The notes under the pieces were generated by a model, which searched no databases, had not been told where the DNA came from, and saw nothing but the letters and a program-made list of their open reading frames with translations. From a virus, in IMG/VR virus record IMGVR_UViG_3300031972_000982, positions 1-21,183 of that record: a stretch of 21,183 nucleotides of DNA, one strand, 5' to 3'. Below are positions 1 through 7,611 of the stretch, piece after piece; position 1 is the stretch's first letter; each line of letters begins with the position of its first letter. The translations under genes were made by a program, and so were the position numbers.

Positions 1-40
1 GGTTACTTTTTTTCGCTACAAAAACGGGATAGGGGGGTAC

Positions 41-55
41 TGCAACTGAATTGCA
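41..55. repeat. Short inverted repeat upstream of the terminase genes
   Basis: TGCAA and TTGCA are separated by five bases, with a run of six G at 32-37 just upstream. Bases 1-79 hold no gene. In cos-type HK97-like phages the DNA end site usually lies next to the small terminase gene, so a G-rich run plus a dyad here is a possible terminase recognition element. The repeat is short and could occur by chance, and no known cos sequence was recognised. Confidence 0.25.
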
Positions 56-79
56 TTTAAAACAATAAAATTTGATACT

Positions 80-427
80 ATGAATTACTTAAATAAACGA
101 GGAAAAGAGATTTACAAAGAGATTGAAAAGCATTGCAAAGCACAAGGATTTGAAGATAAAATATTTTCTCATAAGCTTGGGATGGTGGCAAGTGCTTTAT
201 CTGTATTCGAAGAAAACGCAGCTTTCATTTCCAAAGAAGGTAGCACACAAAAAACCCCTTCAGGATATACACAGGTAAGGGGTGAGTTTACTGCAATGAA
301 TCAAGCTTTTAACATAGTTCAAAAAATGGGTGGTGATTTCGGACTAGACCCAATTAGCCTAGCAAAGATGTTAAAGGATAAGCCAGCAACAAACGATTAT
401 AACGCACTAGCTGAATTTGTAGGATAA
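80..427 (+). CDS. terS: Phage terminase small subunit, P27-like
   Basis: Small terminases bind the packaging start site on phage DNA and hand it to the large subunit. The 115-residue product has a helical N-terminal half and then the segment GGDFGLDPISLAKML (about residues 83-97). This matches the conserved FGL-x-P-x-S/A-x-x-x-L signature near the C-terminus of P27-family small terminases. Length is at the short end for the family. It is the first gene of the packaging and head operon, lies two genes before the large terminase, and its stop overlaps the next start. There is no clear Shine-Dalgarno site before the ATG, as for most genes here. The call rests on the motif plus position, since this family diverges strongly. 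Confidence 0.72.
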   Translation: MNYLNKRGKEIYKEIEKHCKAQGFEDKIFSHKLGMVASALSVFEENAAFISKEGSTQKTPSGYTQVRGEFTAMNQAFNIVQKMGGDFGLDPISLAKMLKDKPATNDYNALAEFVG

Positions 428-786
428 TGGAATTAAAAGAAAGAATTAAAAGAAATCATAACTCAATAAAGGAATATCAAAAACAAATTGAGTATTGGGA
501 AAAAGAAAACAAAGTATTAGAGAAATTAAAAGAACCTAGTACAGTAGATTTGTTTAATGGTATAGAAAAGTATTTTGTAATACAATTAGAAGAGGGTGAG
601 TATAATCATATACTAGGGGGTGATGGAAGGTCGCAGCCTTGGAGTGAAACAAGAAAAGGGTTAACTATTATTGTGCAGCCAGCAGAAGGTATTTATCTAA
701 ACGGATACCAAAAAAAAACAATTAAAGACTATATTAAAAAAACTTCTGAAAGTGATAGTGTGGTTTTTAAAGAAGATAGGTATTAA
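427..786 (+). CDS. Unknown protein between the terminase subunits, N-terminal coiled coil
   Basis: I do not recognise this 119-residue protein. Residues 1-38 are a charged helix rich in Lys and Glu with regular hydrophobic spacing, consistent with a coiled coil. The rest looks like a small mixed domain with several beta strands (for example KYFVIQLEEGEY and GLTIIVQPAEGIYL). No signal peptide or membrane segment is visible. It overlaps the small terminase by one base at its start and the large terminase by one base at its end, so it is almost certainly translated with them. A role in packaging or in binding terminase is suggested only by position. No HNH nuclease motif is present, although such a gene is common at this place in cos phages. 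Confidence 0.6.
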   Translation: MELKERIKRNHNSIKEYQKQIEYWEKENKVLEKLKEPSTVDLFNGIEKYFVIQLEEGEYNHILGGDGRSQPWSETRKGLTIIVQPAEGIYLNGYQKKTIKDYIKKTSESDSVVFKEDRY

Positions 787-2456
787 TGAACTACGCAGAC
801 AAATATGCTAATGATGTAGTAAGTGGTAAAATACTTACAGGGCGGTTTGTAAAATTGTCGTGCCAATTACATTTAGACAATCACAAAAGAGATGATTTAT
901 ATTTTGATGCAGAATTAGTTGATAAAATAGTAAAGTTTGTAGAGAAGTGTTTATGTCATTGGGAGGGTCAATGGAGAGGTCAACCAATGTTATTGAGTGA
1001 TTGGCAAAAGTTCGTAGTTCAAAACATATTCGGCTGGAAGTATAAAGAAACAGATTTACGTTTGTATCGTTCTGTTTATATTGAGATTGCAAGAAAGAAC
1101 GGAAAGACTACTTTCGCTTCAGTCATTGCTTTAATTTGTTTGTTAATAGATTCAGAAAAAACACCGCAAATTTTAGTAGGTGCAAACAATGAAGACCAAG
1201 CAAAGATATGTACTAATTCAATTGGAAACATTTTAGAAATTAGCCCAGCGTTTAGCGATTCAATCCGTAGAGGTGAAATAAGTATTTTTAAATATGCTGG
1301 TAAAACTAGAGGTGTTAAAAGTGTACTAGGTGGTAAGGATGGTAGTATAAACGCCATGAGTAAAGAAGCCAATACTAAAGATGGTTTTAACCCCAGTCTG
1401 GGTATTATAGATGAATATCACGAAGCGAAAACAGATGCTTTATTAAATGTTATTCGTTCAGGACAAGGAGCGAGAAAAGAGCCTTTACTAGTGGTTATTA
1501 CTACGGCTGGATTTAATAAAAACGGGGTTTGTTATGCGAAACTTCGTAATATGTCAATAAAGGCACTAGATAAAGTCGAAGCTGCTGACCGCCATTTTTC
1601 TATGATTTATGAAATGGACGAGGAGGACGATTGGGAGGACGAAACAAATTGGATAAAGGCAAACCCAATGATTCAGGACATGGACACATTGATTCCATTC
1701 TTAAAAACTGAAATAGGGGTTGCAAAGTCAGAAGGTGGAACGAGTGAGGTAAACTTTAAGACTAAGAACCTTAATATGTGGACTAATTCGGCTGAAACTT
1801 GGATTAGTGCAGAAGATTGGGCTGACCAACAAGAAAAGGTTTCAGATTTAAGATATTACCCTTGTTACGGTGGTATGGATTTAGCGTCAACTAGGGATTT
1901 AACCGCATACAGTTTAATATTTGATTGTGAGACACATTATCACTTGAAAACTTGGTACTGGTTGCCTGAAGAACGTTTAATGGAACGAGTGAAAGAAGGC
2001 TATGTTTACGACCAATGGGTTAATGAGGGCTGGATAAGGTTGACTAGTGGAAACGTTACGGATTATGACGAAGTAGAACAAGATATAAAAGAAATAAATT
2101 CGCAGTACAATTTTCAGAATTTCAACTACGATAGACATTTTGCCTATACTTTAGTGAATAACTTAGAGGAAATAGGTTTTAAGGGTAACCCGTTTAGTCA
2201 AACATTTGGAGAAATGAATGTCCCAACTACGGAATTTGAAAAGTTCGTGTTTCAAGATAGAATCACACACGATGGAAACCCCGTAACTAAGTGGATGCTT
2301 TCGAATGTTGAGATATTAAGAGACACTAGAGGTTTAATAAAAGTAAGTAAGAAAGAAGCAGATAAAAAGGTTGATGGTGTAGTAAGTGCTATTATGGCTT
2401 TTGCTGCTGCTTATTCAAAAGATAATTTTAACGATTCTGTTATTGAAATTTGGTAA
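786..2456 (+). CDS. terL: Phage terminase large subunit (ATPase and nuclease)
   Basis: This is the packaging motor that cuts the concatemer and pumps DNA through the portal. At 556 residues it has the usual two-domain length of the HK97/YmfN-type large terminases. The ATPase half has a Walker A variant ARKNGKTT near residues 102-109, a Walker B segment LGIIDEYHE near 205-213 with the Asp-Glu pair, and a coupling motif ITTAG near 238-242. The nuclease half shows the expected acidic residues in GGMDLASTRDL (about 362), FNYDRH (about 446) and KKVDGVVSAI (about 528). The start overlaps the preceding stop as TAATG. The next ATG begins three bases after its stop, so the operon continues into a small zinc ribbon gene and then the portal. 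Confidence 0.95.
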   Translation: MNYADKYANDVVSGKILTGRFVKLSCQLHLDNHKRDDLYFDAELVDKIVKFVEKCLCHWEGQWRGQPMLLSDWQKFVVQNIFGWKYKETDLRLYRSVYIEIARKNGKTTFASVIALICLLIDSEKTPQILVGANNEDQAKICTNSIGNILEISPAFSDSIRRGEISIFKYAGKTRGVKSVLGGKDGSINAMSKEANTKDGFNPSLGIIDEYHEAKTDALLNVIRSGQGARKEPLLVVITTAGFNKNGVCYAKLRNMSIKALDKVEAADRHFSMIYEMDEEDDWEDETNWIKANPMIQDMDTLIPFLKTEIGVAKSEGGTSEVNFKTKNLNMWTNSAETWISAEDWADQQEKVSDLRYYPCYGGMDLASTRDLTAYSLIFDCETHYHLKTWYWLPEERLMERVKEGYVYDQWVNEGWIRLTSGNVTDYDEVEQDIKEINSQYNFQNFNYDRHFAYTLVNNLEEIGFKGNPFSQTFGEMNVPTTEFEKFVFQDRITHDGNPVTKWMLSNVEILRDTRGLIKVSKKEADKKVDGVVSAIMAFAAAYSKDNFNDSVIEIW

Positions 2457-2458
2457 AA

Positions 2459-2620
2459 ATGGCTATATTCGATTATAAATGTAAGTGCGGAAAAGAAAAA
2501 CTAAACAAGTTTGTTAAAAAGCACGATGAAACGGTACTTTGTGACTGTGGTAAAAAGATGATAAAAAAAGTATGTGCGCCTAATATTGGTGGCATGGATA
2601 ATTTAGGAAGAAGTAAATAA
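2459..2620 (+). CDS. FmdB-like small zinc ribbon protein
   Basis: This 53-residue frame starts with MAIFDYKCKCG and carries two cysteine pairs: Cys8/Cys10 in KCKCG and Cys28/Cys30 in LCDCGK. They are separated by a 17-residue spacer, followed by a basic segment with a further Cys39. The opening aromatic-Tyr-x-Cys and the paired knuckles match FmdB-family zinc ribbon proteins, whose usual knuckle is CxxC; here both are shortened to CxC. It begins three bases after the large terminase stop and ends three bases before the next gene, so the spacing supports a real gene despite its size. The biochemical role of phage FmdB-like proteins is unknown. A zinc-stabilised nucleic-acid- or protein-binding function is inference. 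Confidence 0.72.
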   Translation: MAIFDYKCKCGKEKLNKFVKKHDETVLCDCGKKMIKKVCAPNIGGMDNLGRSK

Positions 2621-2622
2621 CT

Positions 2623-2817
2623 ATGATGCAATTAACAAGTGCAGGTTTTGAGGCTGTGTTTCATCACTTTTCGGAGGTGACAGAAACGCAGTCTAAAGCT
2701 TATGAAATGGCTGAAAAAGTACATGTTTCTATATTTGGTCGTGAAAGATATTCAGACCACGATAGTTTTAAAAAGTATCAAACAAGAAAACGGACAAAAT
2801 CCACTAACAAAAAATAG
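2623..2817 (+). CDS. Unknown small protein between terminase and portal
   Basis: The 64-residue product is mostly helical and becomes strongly basic at the end, with a Lys/Arg-rich tail (KKYQTRKRTKSTNKK). A central segment VSIFGRERYSDHDSFKK looks like a conserved folded core. I recall similar short proteins in other Bacteroidota phages, but I cannot name a family. Two ATG codons lie in tandem at 2623 and 2626, and either could be the start. The gene sits three bases after the zinc ribbon gene and 22 bases before the portal, so it is probably co-transcribed with the head genes. No enzymatic motif, signal peptide or membrane segment is visible. Confidence 0.6.
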   Translation: MMQLTSAGFEAVFHHFSEVTETQSKAYEMAEKVHVSIFGRERYSDHDSFKKYQTRKRTKSTNKK

Positions 2818-2839
2818 GAAAGATAGTATTTTGCTTTAA

Positions 2840-4105
2840 ATGGCAGAAAATCAATCCTTTTTTCGTAAAATATTTAGTAAAAAAGCAGAAAAACGGTCGT
2901 TTATGAACGATTATTTATCTGCTTTATGGTCAACTTTCGCACCTAATTCTAGTGGCGAAGTAGTTAATACAGATACCGCAATGAAACTAAGTGCGGTTTA
3001 TACTTGTATTAATGTTCTATCTGAAACCGTTGCCGCGTTAAAATGTGGCGTTTTTAAAACGGGTGAAGATGGAATACAACAAAAAAGAACGCATCCAGTA
3101 AATTTATTGTTAGAGAAAGAGCCTAACAGATACATGACTAGCTTCAATTTTATGAAGGCTTTAGTTGTTAATCTATTTGGGTGGGGTAATGCTTACGCTT
3201 TAGTAATAAGGGGTTCAGACTACAAGCCTACGTCTTTAAGAATCATAACACCTAGCGATGTAAAAGTAAAAGAGATTTCAGGAGAATACTTTTATTATGT
3301 TAAAGGTGCTTTAGTTAGTGATGCAGACATTCTACACTTCAGATTGTTTTCGTATGATGGTATTAACGGTATTAGTCCAATTACACAAAACGCTGAAACT
3401 TTAGGTGTTGCAATTAAAGAACAAAAGTTTAGAGGTAATTCTTTAAAGTCTCGAATTACTGGTTTCTTATCATTCGGGCAAACGTTAGACCAAACACAAA
3501 GAGAGCAAAATAAAAAGGCTTGGCAAAGTCAAATAGACGATGGTGGTACACCTGTTTTAAGTGGTGATGCTAAATACAACCCTTTAATGCTAAGTCCAGC
3601 AGATGCACAAATAATTGACAGTATAAAAGCCAGTAAAGAAGATATTTATGGTATTTTTAGAGTACCACCAAACTTAGCGCAAAGCTATGAATCAAGTTCT
3701 TACAAAGGTGGTGAAATACAAGATTTACAATTTATTAAGCATACATTAAACCCTATTTTAGAATGTTTAGAGCAGGAGTTTAATAAAAAAATGTTTACCG
3801 AAAGCGAGAAAAGAAATGCTAATCCTCCTTATGTTAACTTTAATATTGATACGCTTTTGCGTGGTGATATCAAGACAAGAAAAGAATACTACGAATCAGG
3901 AATAAAAAATGGTTATCTAAGCCCTAACGATGTTAGAAAAATGGAAGGTTTAGGTAAAACGGATGCAGGTGATATCTATGTAATGCAAGGAGCTATGACA
4001 ACCTTAAACAACATAGAAGAGGGGGTAAATTATACCAATGAATCAACAGGTAAAAGTGAAGAGGAAATAGAGAAAGAGCCAAAAGAAGAAATTATAGAGG
4101 AATGA
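2840..4105 (+). CDS. Portal protein, HK97 family
   Basis: The portal forms the dodecameric ring at one head vertex through which DNA enters and to which the neck binds. The 421-residue length is normal for HK97-type portals. Near the N-terminus, AMKLSAVYTCINVLSETVA (about residues 46-64) is the typical start of the domain, followed by LLEKEPNRYMTSFNF and the GWGNAYALV segment. The wing and clip regions follow, with SPADAQIIDS and FRVPPNL, where the family often has GVPP. The C-terminal 35 residues are Glu-rich and probably disordered. The ATGA overlap with the protease gene and its place between terminase and protease fit the HK97 head order. Confidence 0.95.
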   Translation: MAENQSFFRKIFSKKAEKRSFMNDYLSALWSTFAPNSSGEVVNTDTAMKLSAVYTCINVLSETVAALKCGVFKTGEDGIQQKRTHPVNLLLEKEPNRYMTSFNFMKALVVNLFGWGNAYALVIRGSDYKPTSLRIITPSDVKVKEISGEYFYYVKGALVSDADILHFRLFSYDGINGISPITQNAETLGVAIKEQKFRGNSLKSRITGFLSFGQTLDQTQREQNKKAWQSQIDDGGTPVLSGDAKYNPLMLSPADAQIIDSIKASKEDIYGIFRVPPNLAQSYESSSYKGGEIQDLQFIKHTLNPILECLEQEFNKKMFTESEKRNANPPYVNFNIDTLLRGDIKTRKEYYESGIKNGYLSPNDVRKMEGLGKTDAGDIYVMQGAMTTLNNIEEGVNYTNESTGKSEEEIEKEPKEEIIEE

Positions 4106-4731
4106 AAAAAGATTATATAGAAAACGTAGAGAACGCAGAAAGACGTTTCTTTATGTCAACAGTAGAAAGCAGAAGTTCAGAAGATGAAGGGGAGACTATT
4201 GAGGGTTATGCAGCTCTTTACGGTTCACGTACTGATTTAGGAATGTTTCACGAAGAAATTAGAAGTGGCGCGTTTGATGGTGTTTTAAACGATGATGTTA
4301 GAGCATTATACAACCACGACCCAAACATGGTTTTAGCTCGTTCAGTAAATGGAGAGGGGACTTTAAAATTATCATTAGATGCAAAGGGTTTACGATACTC
4401 TTATAAAACACCTAACAGAAGTTATGCTAAAGATTTGGCAGATGCCATTCGTAGTGGAGATGTTAGTCAGAGTAGTTTTGCTTTTCAAGTAGAAAGTGAC
4501 GAATGGAAAGAGGGTAGAAGCGGTGAACCAGATGTAAGAACAATTACAAAGTTTAAGAAATTATTTGATGTTAGCCCTGTTACTTATCCAGCGTATCCAG
4601 ATGCTACGGTTGGGGCTAGAGGACTAGAAACAATAAAACAAGAAAAAGAAGCACGAGAAAAAGAAAAGTTAGAGTACAAAAGAAAAGTAGAAAAATTAAA
4701 GCAAATACAATTAAAACAAAAAGTAAAATGA
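4102..4731 (+). CDS. Prohead protease, HK97 (U35/S78) family
   Basis: This serine protease cleaves the capsid protein scaffold region and itself during head maturation. Residues 33-170 are the family domain: EGYAALYG, then FHEEIRSGAFDG, then LYNHDPNMVLAR with the catalytic His72, and DVSQSSFAF with the probable nucleophile Ser125, followed by LFDVSPVTYPAYPDA. These are the standard blocks in the standard order. The C-terminal part, from about residue 175 to 209, is an almost uninterrupted Lys/Glu helix. It may help assemble the protease inside the prohead, which is inference. Both junctions are ATGA overlaps, so translation is probably coupled to portal and capsid genes. The length of 209 residues is typical. 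Confidence 0.95.
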   Translation: MKKDYIENVENAERRFFMSTVESRSSEDEGETIEGYAALYGSRTDLGMFHEEIRSGAFDGVLNDDVRALYNHDPNMVLARSVNGEGTLKLSLDAKGLRYSYKTPNRSYAKDLADAIRSGDVSQSSFAFQVESDEWKEGRSGEPDVRTITKFKKLFDVSPVTYPAYPDATVGARGLETIKQEKEAREKEKLEYKRKVEKLKQIQLKQKVK

Positions 4732-5984
4732 ACAAGTTAAAAGAACTAAACGAGGAAAGAGGTTCTTTGTTATCAGTAAATGAAGGTTTACTAGCAAAAG
4801 AAAATATTTCTGACGAGGAATTCAGAACAATTGAAGAAAACAATTCAAAAATCGAGGGATTAGACAAAAACATTGAAGCATTAGCTAAAGCAGAGTCTTT
4901 AAAGGCTGCGCGTTCAGTTGGTTCTATCCAAACAGAAAGCAAAGAAGAAAGAGAAATTAAAGGTAACTACTCTTTACACAAAGCAATCGTTTCTTTAAGA
5001 AGTGGTAGAGCTTTAGAGGGTAGAGAAGCAGAAGTTCAACAAGAAGCAGAAAAAGAAGCTCGCGAGGCTGGTGTTTCTCTTTCAGGTATTGGTATTCCTT
5101 CTTCAATGTTGGAGACTAGAACGGATATTGACCAAACAACTTCTGGTATTCAACCAACACAAGTTGGAGCGTTCGTTGATGCGATTCGTGAAAGCTCGGT
5201 ACACTCTAAAGTTTTACCTGCTGGTTCAATTATGAACGGTTTAACTGCTGATTATAAAATTCCAGTAGTAGGGAAACAAAGTGTTGCATGGGCTACGGCT
5301 GAAAACTCGGCTGCTGCTGATGGTGGTACTAACTTTAGTTCAGTTACTTTAAACCCAACTCGTTTAACTGGTTATGTAGATATTTCTAACAGAGTATTAC
5401 TACAAAACGGACAAGGGGCAATGACTTCAGTGATGAATGATTTAGGTCGCGAGTTTGGACAAAAAATTGATGCTGCAATGTTTAGTACTGCTTCAGTAAC
5501 AAACGCGCCAACGTCAATCGCTGCAACTTCAGGAGTGGGAACATTCACAGAAGCAACTTATTCGGCTAACGCTTCTATCTATTCAGATTATATTGAGGCA
5601 TTACAAACTTTAGCAGATGCAGAAGGTTTACAAGGAAATGTTTCATTCGTTGGGGCTACAAACTTAATGACTGATTTATTCAAATCATCACAAGTTGCTA
5701 GTGTAACAGGTGCGACAGGAACTAACTTCGGGAACGCGATGCCAATTGCTGGTTATCCTTCTTATTTCACTACTGCTGCAACTAGTTCGGCTGGTGTATC
5801 TGGGGATTTCATTGTAGGTGATTTCTCAAAAGTTAAATTAGGATTCTTTGGAGGTTTAGACCTTACAATAGACCCTTATTCGGCTTTATTGAATGACCAA
5901 GTAAGATTAGTAGCACACAGACACTTGGATTTTGCATTAGTGCAAGGTGCAGCGTTTGTGAAAGCGACTTCATTAGTAGCATAA
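4728..5984 (+). CDS. Major capsid protein, HK97 fold
   Basis: This is the head shell subunit. Residues 1-65 or so form a highly charged helix predicted to be a coiled coil, the counterpart of the HK97 delta domain that scaffolds assembly and is removed by the protease. The capsid domain starts around residue 110, after the SGIGIPSSM segment common in this family. It continues through ATAENSAAADGGTNFSSVTL (about 185-205), the long spine-helix region around VMNDLGREFGQKIDAAMF, and the C-terminal P-domain and A-loop features including DFSKVKLGFFGG and VAHRHLDFALVQGAAFV. At 418 residues it is normal for the unprocessed protein. The exact cleavage site cannot be fixed by eye. A terminator-like hairpin follows. 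Confidence 0.96.
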   Translation: MNKLKELNEERGSLLSVNEGLLAKENISDEEFRTIEENNSKIEGLDKNIEALAKAESLKAARSVGSIQTESKEEREIKGNYSLHKAIVSLRSGRALEGREAEVQQEAEKEAREAGVSLSGIGIPSSMLETRTDIDQTTSGIQPTQVGAFVDAIRESSVHSKVLPAGSIMNGLTADYKIPVVGKQSVAWATAENSAAADGGTNFSSVTLNPTRLTGYVDISNRVLLQNGQGAMTSVMNDLGREFGQKIDAAMFSTASVTNAPTSIAATSGVGTFTEATYSANASIYSDYIEALQTLADAEGLQGNVSFVGATNLMTDLFKSSQVASVTGATGTNFGNAMPIAGYPSYFTTAATSSAGVSGDFIVGDFSKVKLGFFGGLDLTIDPYSALLNDQVRLVAHRHLDFALVQGAAFVKATSLVA

Positions 5985-5991
5985 TTTTAAC

Positions 5992-6016
5992 GGGAGGGCT
6001 TAGGCTCTCCCTTTAT
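5992..6016 (+). terminator. Terminator-like hairpin after the capsid gene
   Basis: GGGAGGGC pairs with GCTCTCCC, an eight-base-pair stem with one G-U pair and a TTAG loop, followed by the T-rich stretch TTTATTTAT. It lies eight bases after the capsid stop. Downstream head and tail genes on the same strand have no obvious promoter of their own, so partial termination or mRNA 3-prime-end protection is more likely than a complete stop. Confidence 0.75.
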
Positions 6017-6018
6017 TT

Positions 6019-6144
6019 ATGAAAAAATTAATCAGAAAATACAGGAGGGAAATTGAAAGAATTGGCTATGATTATATACAGTTTTTGCAACTTTCTTTCA
6101 TAATAATATTACTTATATGTCAAATCCTTTCCCGTCTGGTTTAG
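6019..6144 (+). CDS. Possible 41-residue membrane peptide
   Basis: A short frame begins directly after the post-capsid hairpin. It has a basic start (MKKLIRKYRRE) and one hydrophobic stretch LSFIIILLICQIL near residues 25-37, so the peptide could span the inner membrane. It overlaps the next, much better supported gene by 28 bases in another frame and has no clear ribosome binding site. It fills the gap 5985-6116 that otherwise holds only the hairpin. I do not recognise it. Chance is a real possibility in AT-rich DNA, where hydrophobic codons are frequent. Confidence 0.22.
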   Translation: MKKLIRKYRREIERIGYDYIQFLQLSFIIILLICQILSRLV

Positions 6145-6881
6145 CAGATTACACCCAAGAAATAACAAGGGGTACAATTCCAAGCGCTGAGATATGGAAT
6201 AAATTTGGATATAATAAAGATGTAGATTCTGCAAGTCCTGAAATTATCGCTTCATGGGGTGGTACTTTCAACTACTTAACAACGGCTTCAACATTAGAAG
6301 TTGTTTCTAGTTCTGCACAAGATGGCACAGGTGGAACTGGGGTAAGTGTTGTTTTAATATACGGGGTAAATGAAAACCATGAACACGTTATCGAGGTGGT
6401 TTCTATGAATGGAACAACACCAGTAACAACAGCAAATTCTTATTTCGGTGTTAATAGAATGGCTAACTATGTTACAGGTAGTTCAGATTCAAATGAAGGA
6501 ACAATAACAGTAACAGCAACAACAGGAGGCAGCACACAAGCACAAATGCCAGTCGGTGAGGGTACAACACAACAATGTATTTTTCACGTTGGTATTGGTA
6601 AAATATTTAACGCGTCTTATTTAGACATGAATATAAATAAGCTTTCGGGTGGTAGTAGTCCGAGAGTTACAGTAAAGGGGTGGACTTATTCACATGTTAC
6701 AGATTCAAAATACCAAATCTTTGAATGGACAGTAGACACATCAACAGACCACAACATACAAATACACCCTAAAGAGCCTTTTATTGTTACGGGTAGGCAA
6801 ATAATGTGGTTTGAAGCAGATACAGACACAAATAATACAGTTGTAAATATGAGGTTTGGGGGTAAATTAATAAAAGCATGA
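6117..6881 (+). CDS. Probable head decoration or minor structural protein
   Basis: The 254-residue product is rich in Thr, Gly, Ser and Val and appears to be almost all beta strand. It opens with a segment in which a Trp-Asn-Lys-Phe-Gly-Tyr-Asn block is followed by a stretch around ASWGGTFNYLTTASTLEVVSS. Next comes VSVVLIYGVNENHEHVIEVV, then the block MNGTTPVTTANSYFGVNRM. Proteins with this 'asparagine-Gly-Thr-Thr-Pro-Val-Thr-Thr' core are found beside the capsid gene in many marine phages, where they are usually listed as structural proteins of the head. I recognise the pattern from memory and not from a search. No signal peptide is visible. Position between capsid and connector genes fits a decoration or head fibre protein. 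Confidence 0.65.
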   Translation: MSNPFPSGLADYTQEITRGTIPSAEIWNKFGYNKDVDSASPEIIASWGGTFNYLTTASTLEVVSSSAQDGTGGTGVSVVLIYGVNENHEHVIEVVSMNGTTPVTTANSYFGVNRMANYVTGSSDSNEGTITVTATTGGSTQAQMPVGEGTTQQCIFHVGIGKIFNASYLDMNINKLSGGSSPRVTVKGWTYSHVTDSKYQIFEWTVDTSTDHNIQIHPKEPFIVTGRQIMWFEADTDTNNTVVNMRFGGKLIKA

Positions 6882-7057
6882 CACGATATAAAAGCAGAAA
6901 CACGTTTAATAATGGTAAAGTACAATACGTCCGAGGTAGGGTTTATGATTCTATTGAAAAAGGCGAAGAGGGCATGTTTGTCGCTTTTGAAGAAAAGGTA
7001 GAAAAAGCAGAAGCAAAGCCAGTACAAGAAGTACGTAAAAAAAGAAGACGTAAGTAA
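6878..7057 (+). CDS. Unknown 59-residue basic protein
   Basis: The frame is locked into the operon by an ATGA overlap with the gene before and a TAATG overlap with the gene after. This makes it a convincing gene despite its size. The first 40 residues look like a small beta fold (KVQYVRGRVYDSIEKGEEGMF), and the last 20 are strongly charged and end in KKRRRK. No known family is recognised. It may be a small head or neck accessory protein, and the basic tail could contact DNA or an acidic neighbour such as the head-closure protein. That last point is inference from charge only. Confidence 0.65.
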   Translation: MTRYKSRNTFNNGKVQYVRGRVYDSIEKGEEGMFVAFEEKVEKAEAKPVQEVRKKRRRK

Positions 7058-7611
7058 TGGAGTGGAAACTAACAACCGCACCTGCTGAATTAGCTGTAAG
7101 TTTAGCTAATATGAAACTGCATTTAAAAGCAGATTCTAGCGAAGAAGATGACTACATCACTACGTTAATAAAAGCCTGCACTGAAAATTGCGAATATTAC
7201 ACGCAGACACGTTTTGTTAATCAAACTTATACTATAACATTAGATAAGTTCGAAAGTGGTTACATAGAGCTTCCAATAGGTAATTTATCAAGTATTACAA
7301 GTATTCAGTATTACGATGGCGATAATAGTTTACAAACGTGGTCGAGTTCTGACTACATAGTTGACACGAATAGTAAACTTCCTAGAATTAGCCCAGCTAA
7401 CAACAGTTACCCGAGTACATACGATAGAATTAATGCGGTGGTAATTACTGCTGTTTTCGGTTATGGTGCAGATGATACAAGTGTCCCTGAAATAGTACAA
7501 AGTGCAATTAAATTACAGGTTCGGGATTTATACGATAATCCAGACGACCCAGTAAGGGAAAAGAATGTTGCTTCAATGATGCTATTAAATAAAATCAGAG
7601 TTTATCCATGA
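7057..7611 (+). CDS. Head-tail connector protein (gp6/gp15-like adaptor)
   Basis: This family forms the ring that binds below the portal. The opening block LANMKLHLKADSSEEDDYITTLIKA is characteristic of the phage connector family (HK97 gp6-like). It has the helical start Leu-x-x-x-Lys-x-x-Leu-Lys and an acidic stretch followed by a helix that continues into CTENCEYYTQTRF. The centre is a beta region (YTITLDKFESGYIELPIG), and the C-terminus is a helix with VQSAIKLQVRDLYDNPDDP, which is also typical. The length of 184 residues is normal. It overlaps the head-closure gene by four bases (ATGA). Its position directly before the head-closure and gp10-like genes is standard. Confidence 0.88.
   Translation: MEWKLTTAPAELAVSLANMKLHLKADSSEEDDYITTLIKACTENCEYYTQTRFVNQTYTITLDKFESGYIELPIGNLSSITSIQYYDGDNSLQTWSSSDYIVDTNSKLPRISPANNSYPSTYDRINAVVITAVFGYGADDTSVPEIVQSAIKLQVRDLYDNPDDPVREKNVASMMLLNKIRVYP

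Noticed and set aside
4616-4942. Hydrophobic minus-strand frame with repeated Leu-Val-Leu-Phe
   Set aside because: It is the reverse of the Lys/Glu-rich helix codons at the end of the protease and start of the capsid gene. The apparent membrane repeats are a composition effect.
6082-6112. Possible promoter (TTTTTG plus TA-rich stretch) before the decoration gene
   Set aside because: The -7 part matches poorly and would lie only a few bases before the ATG, leaving essentially no leader.
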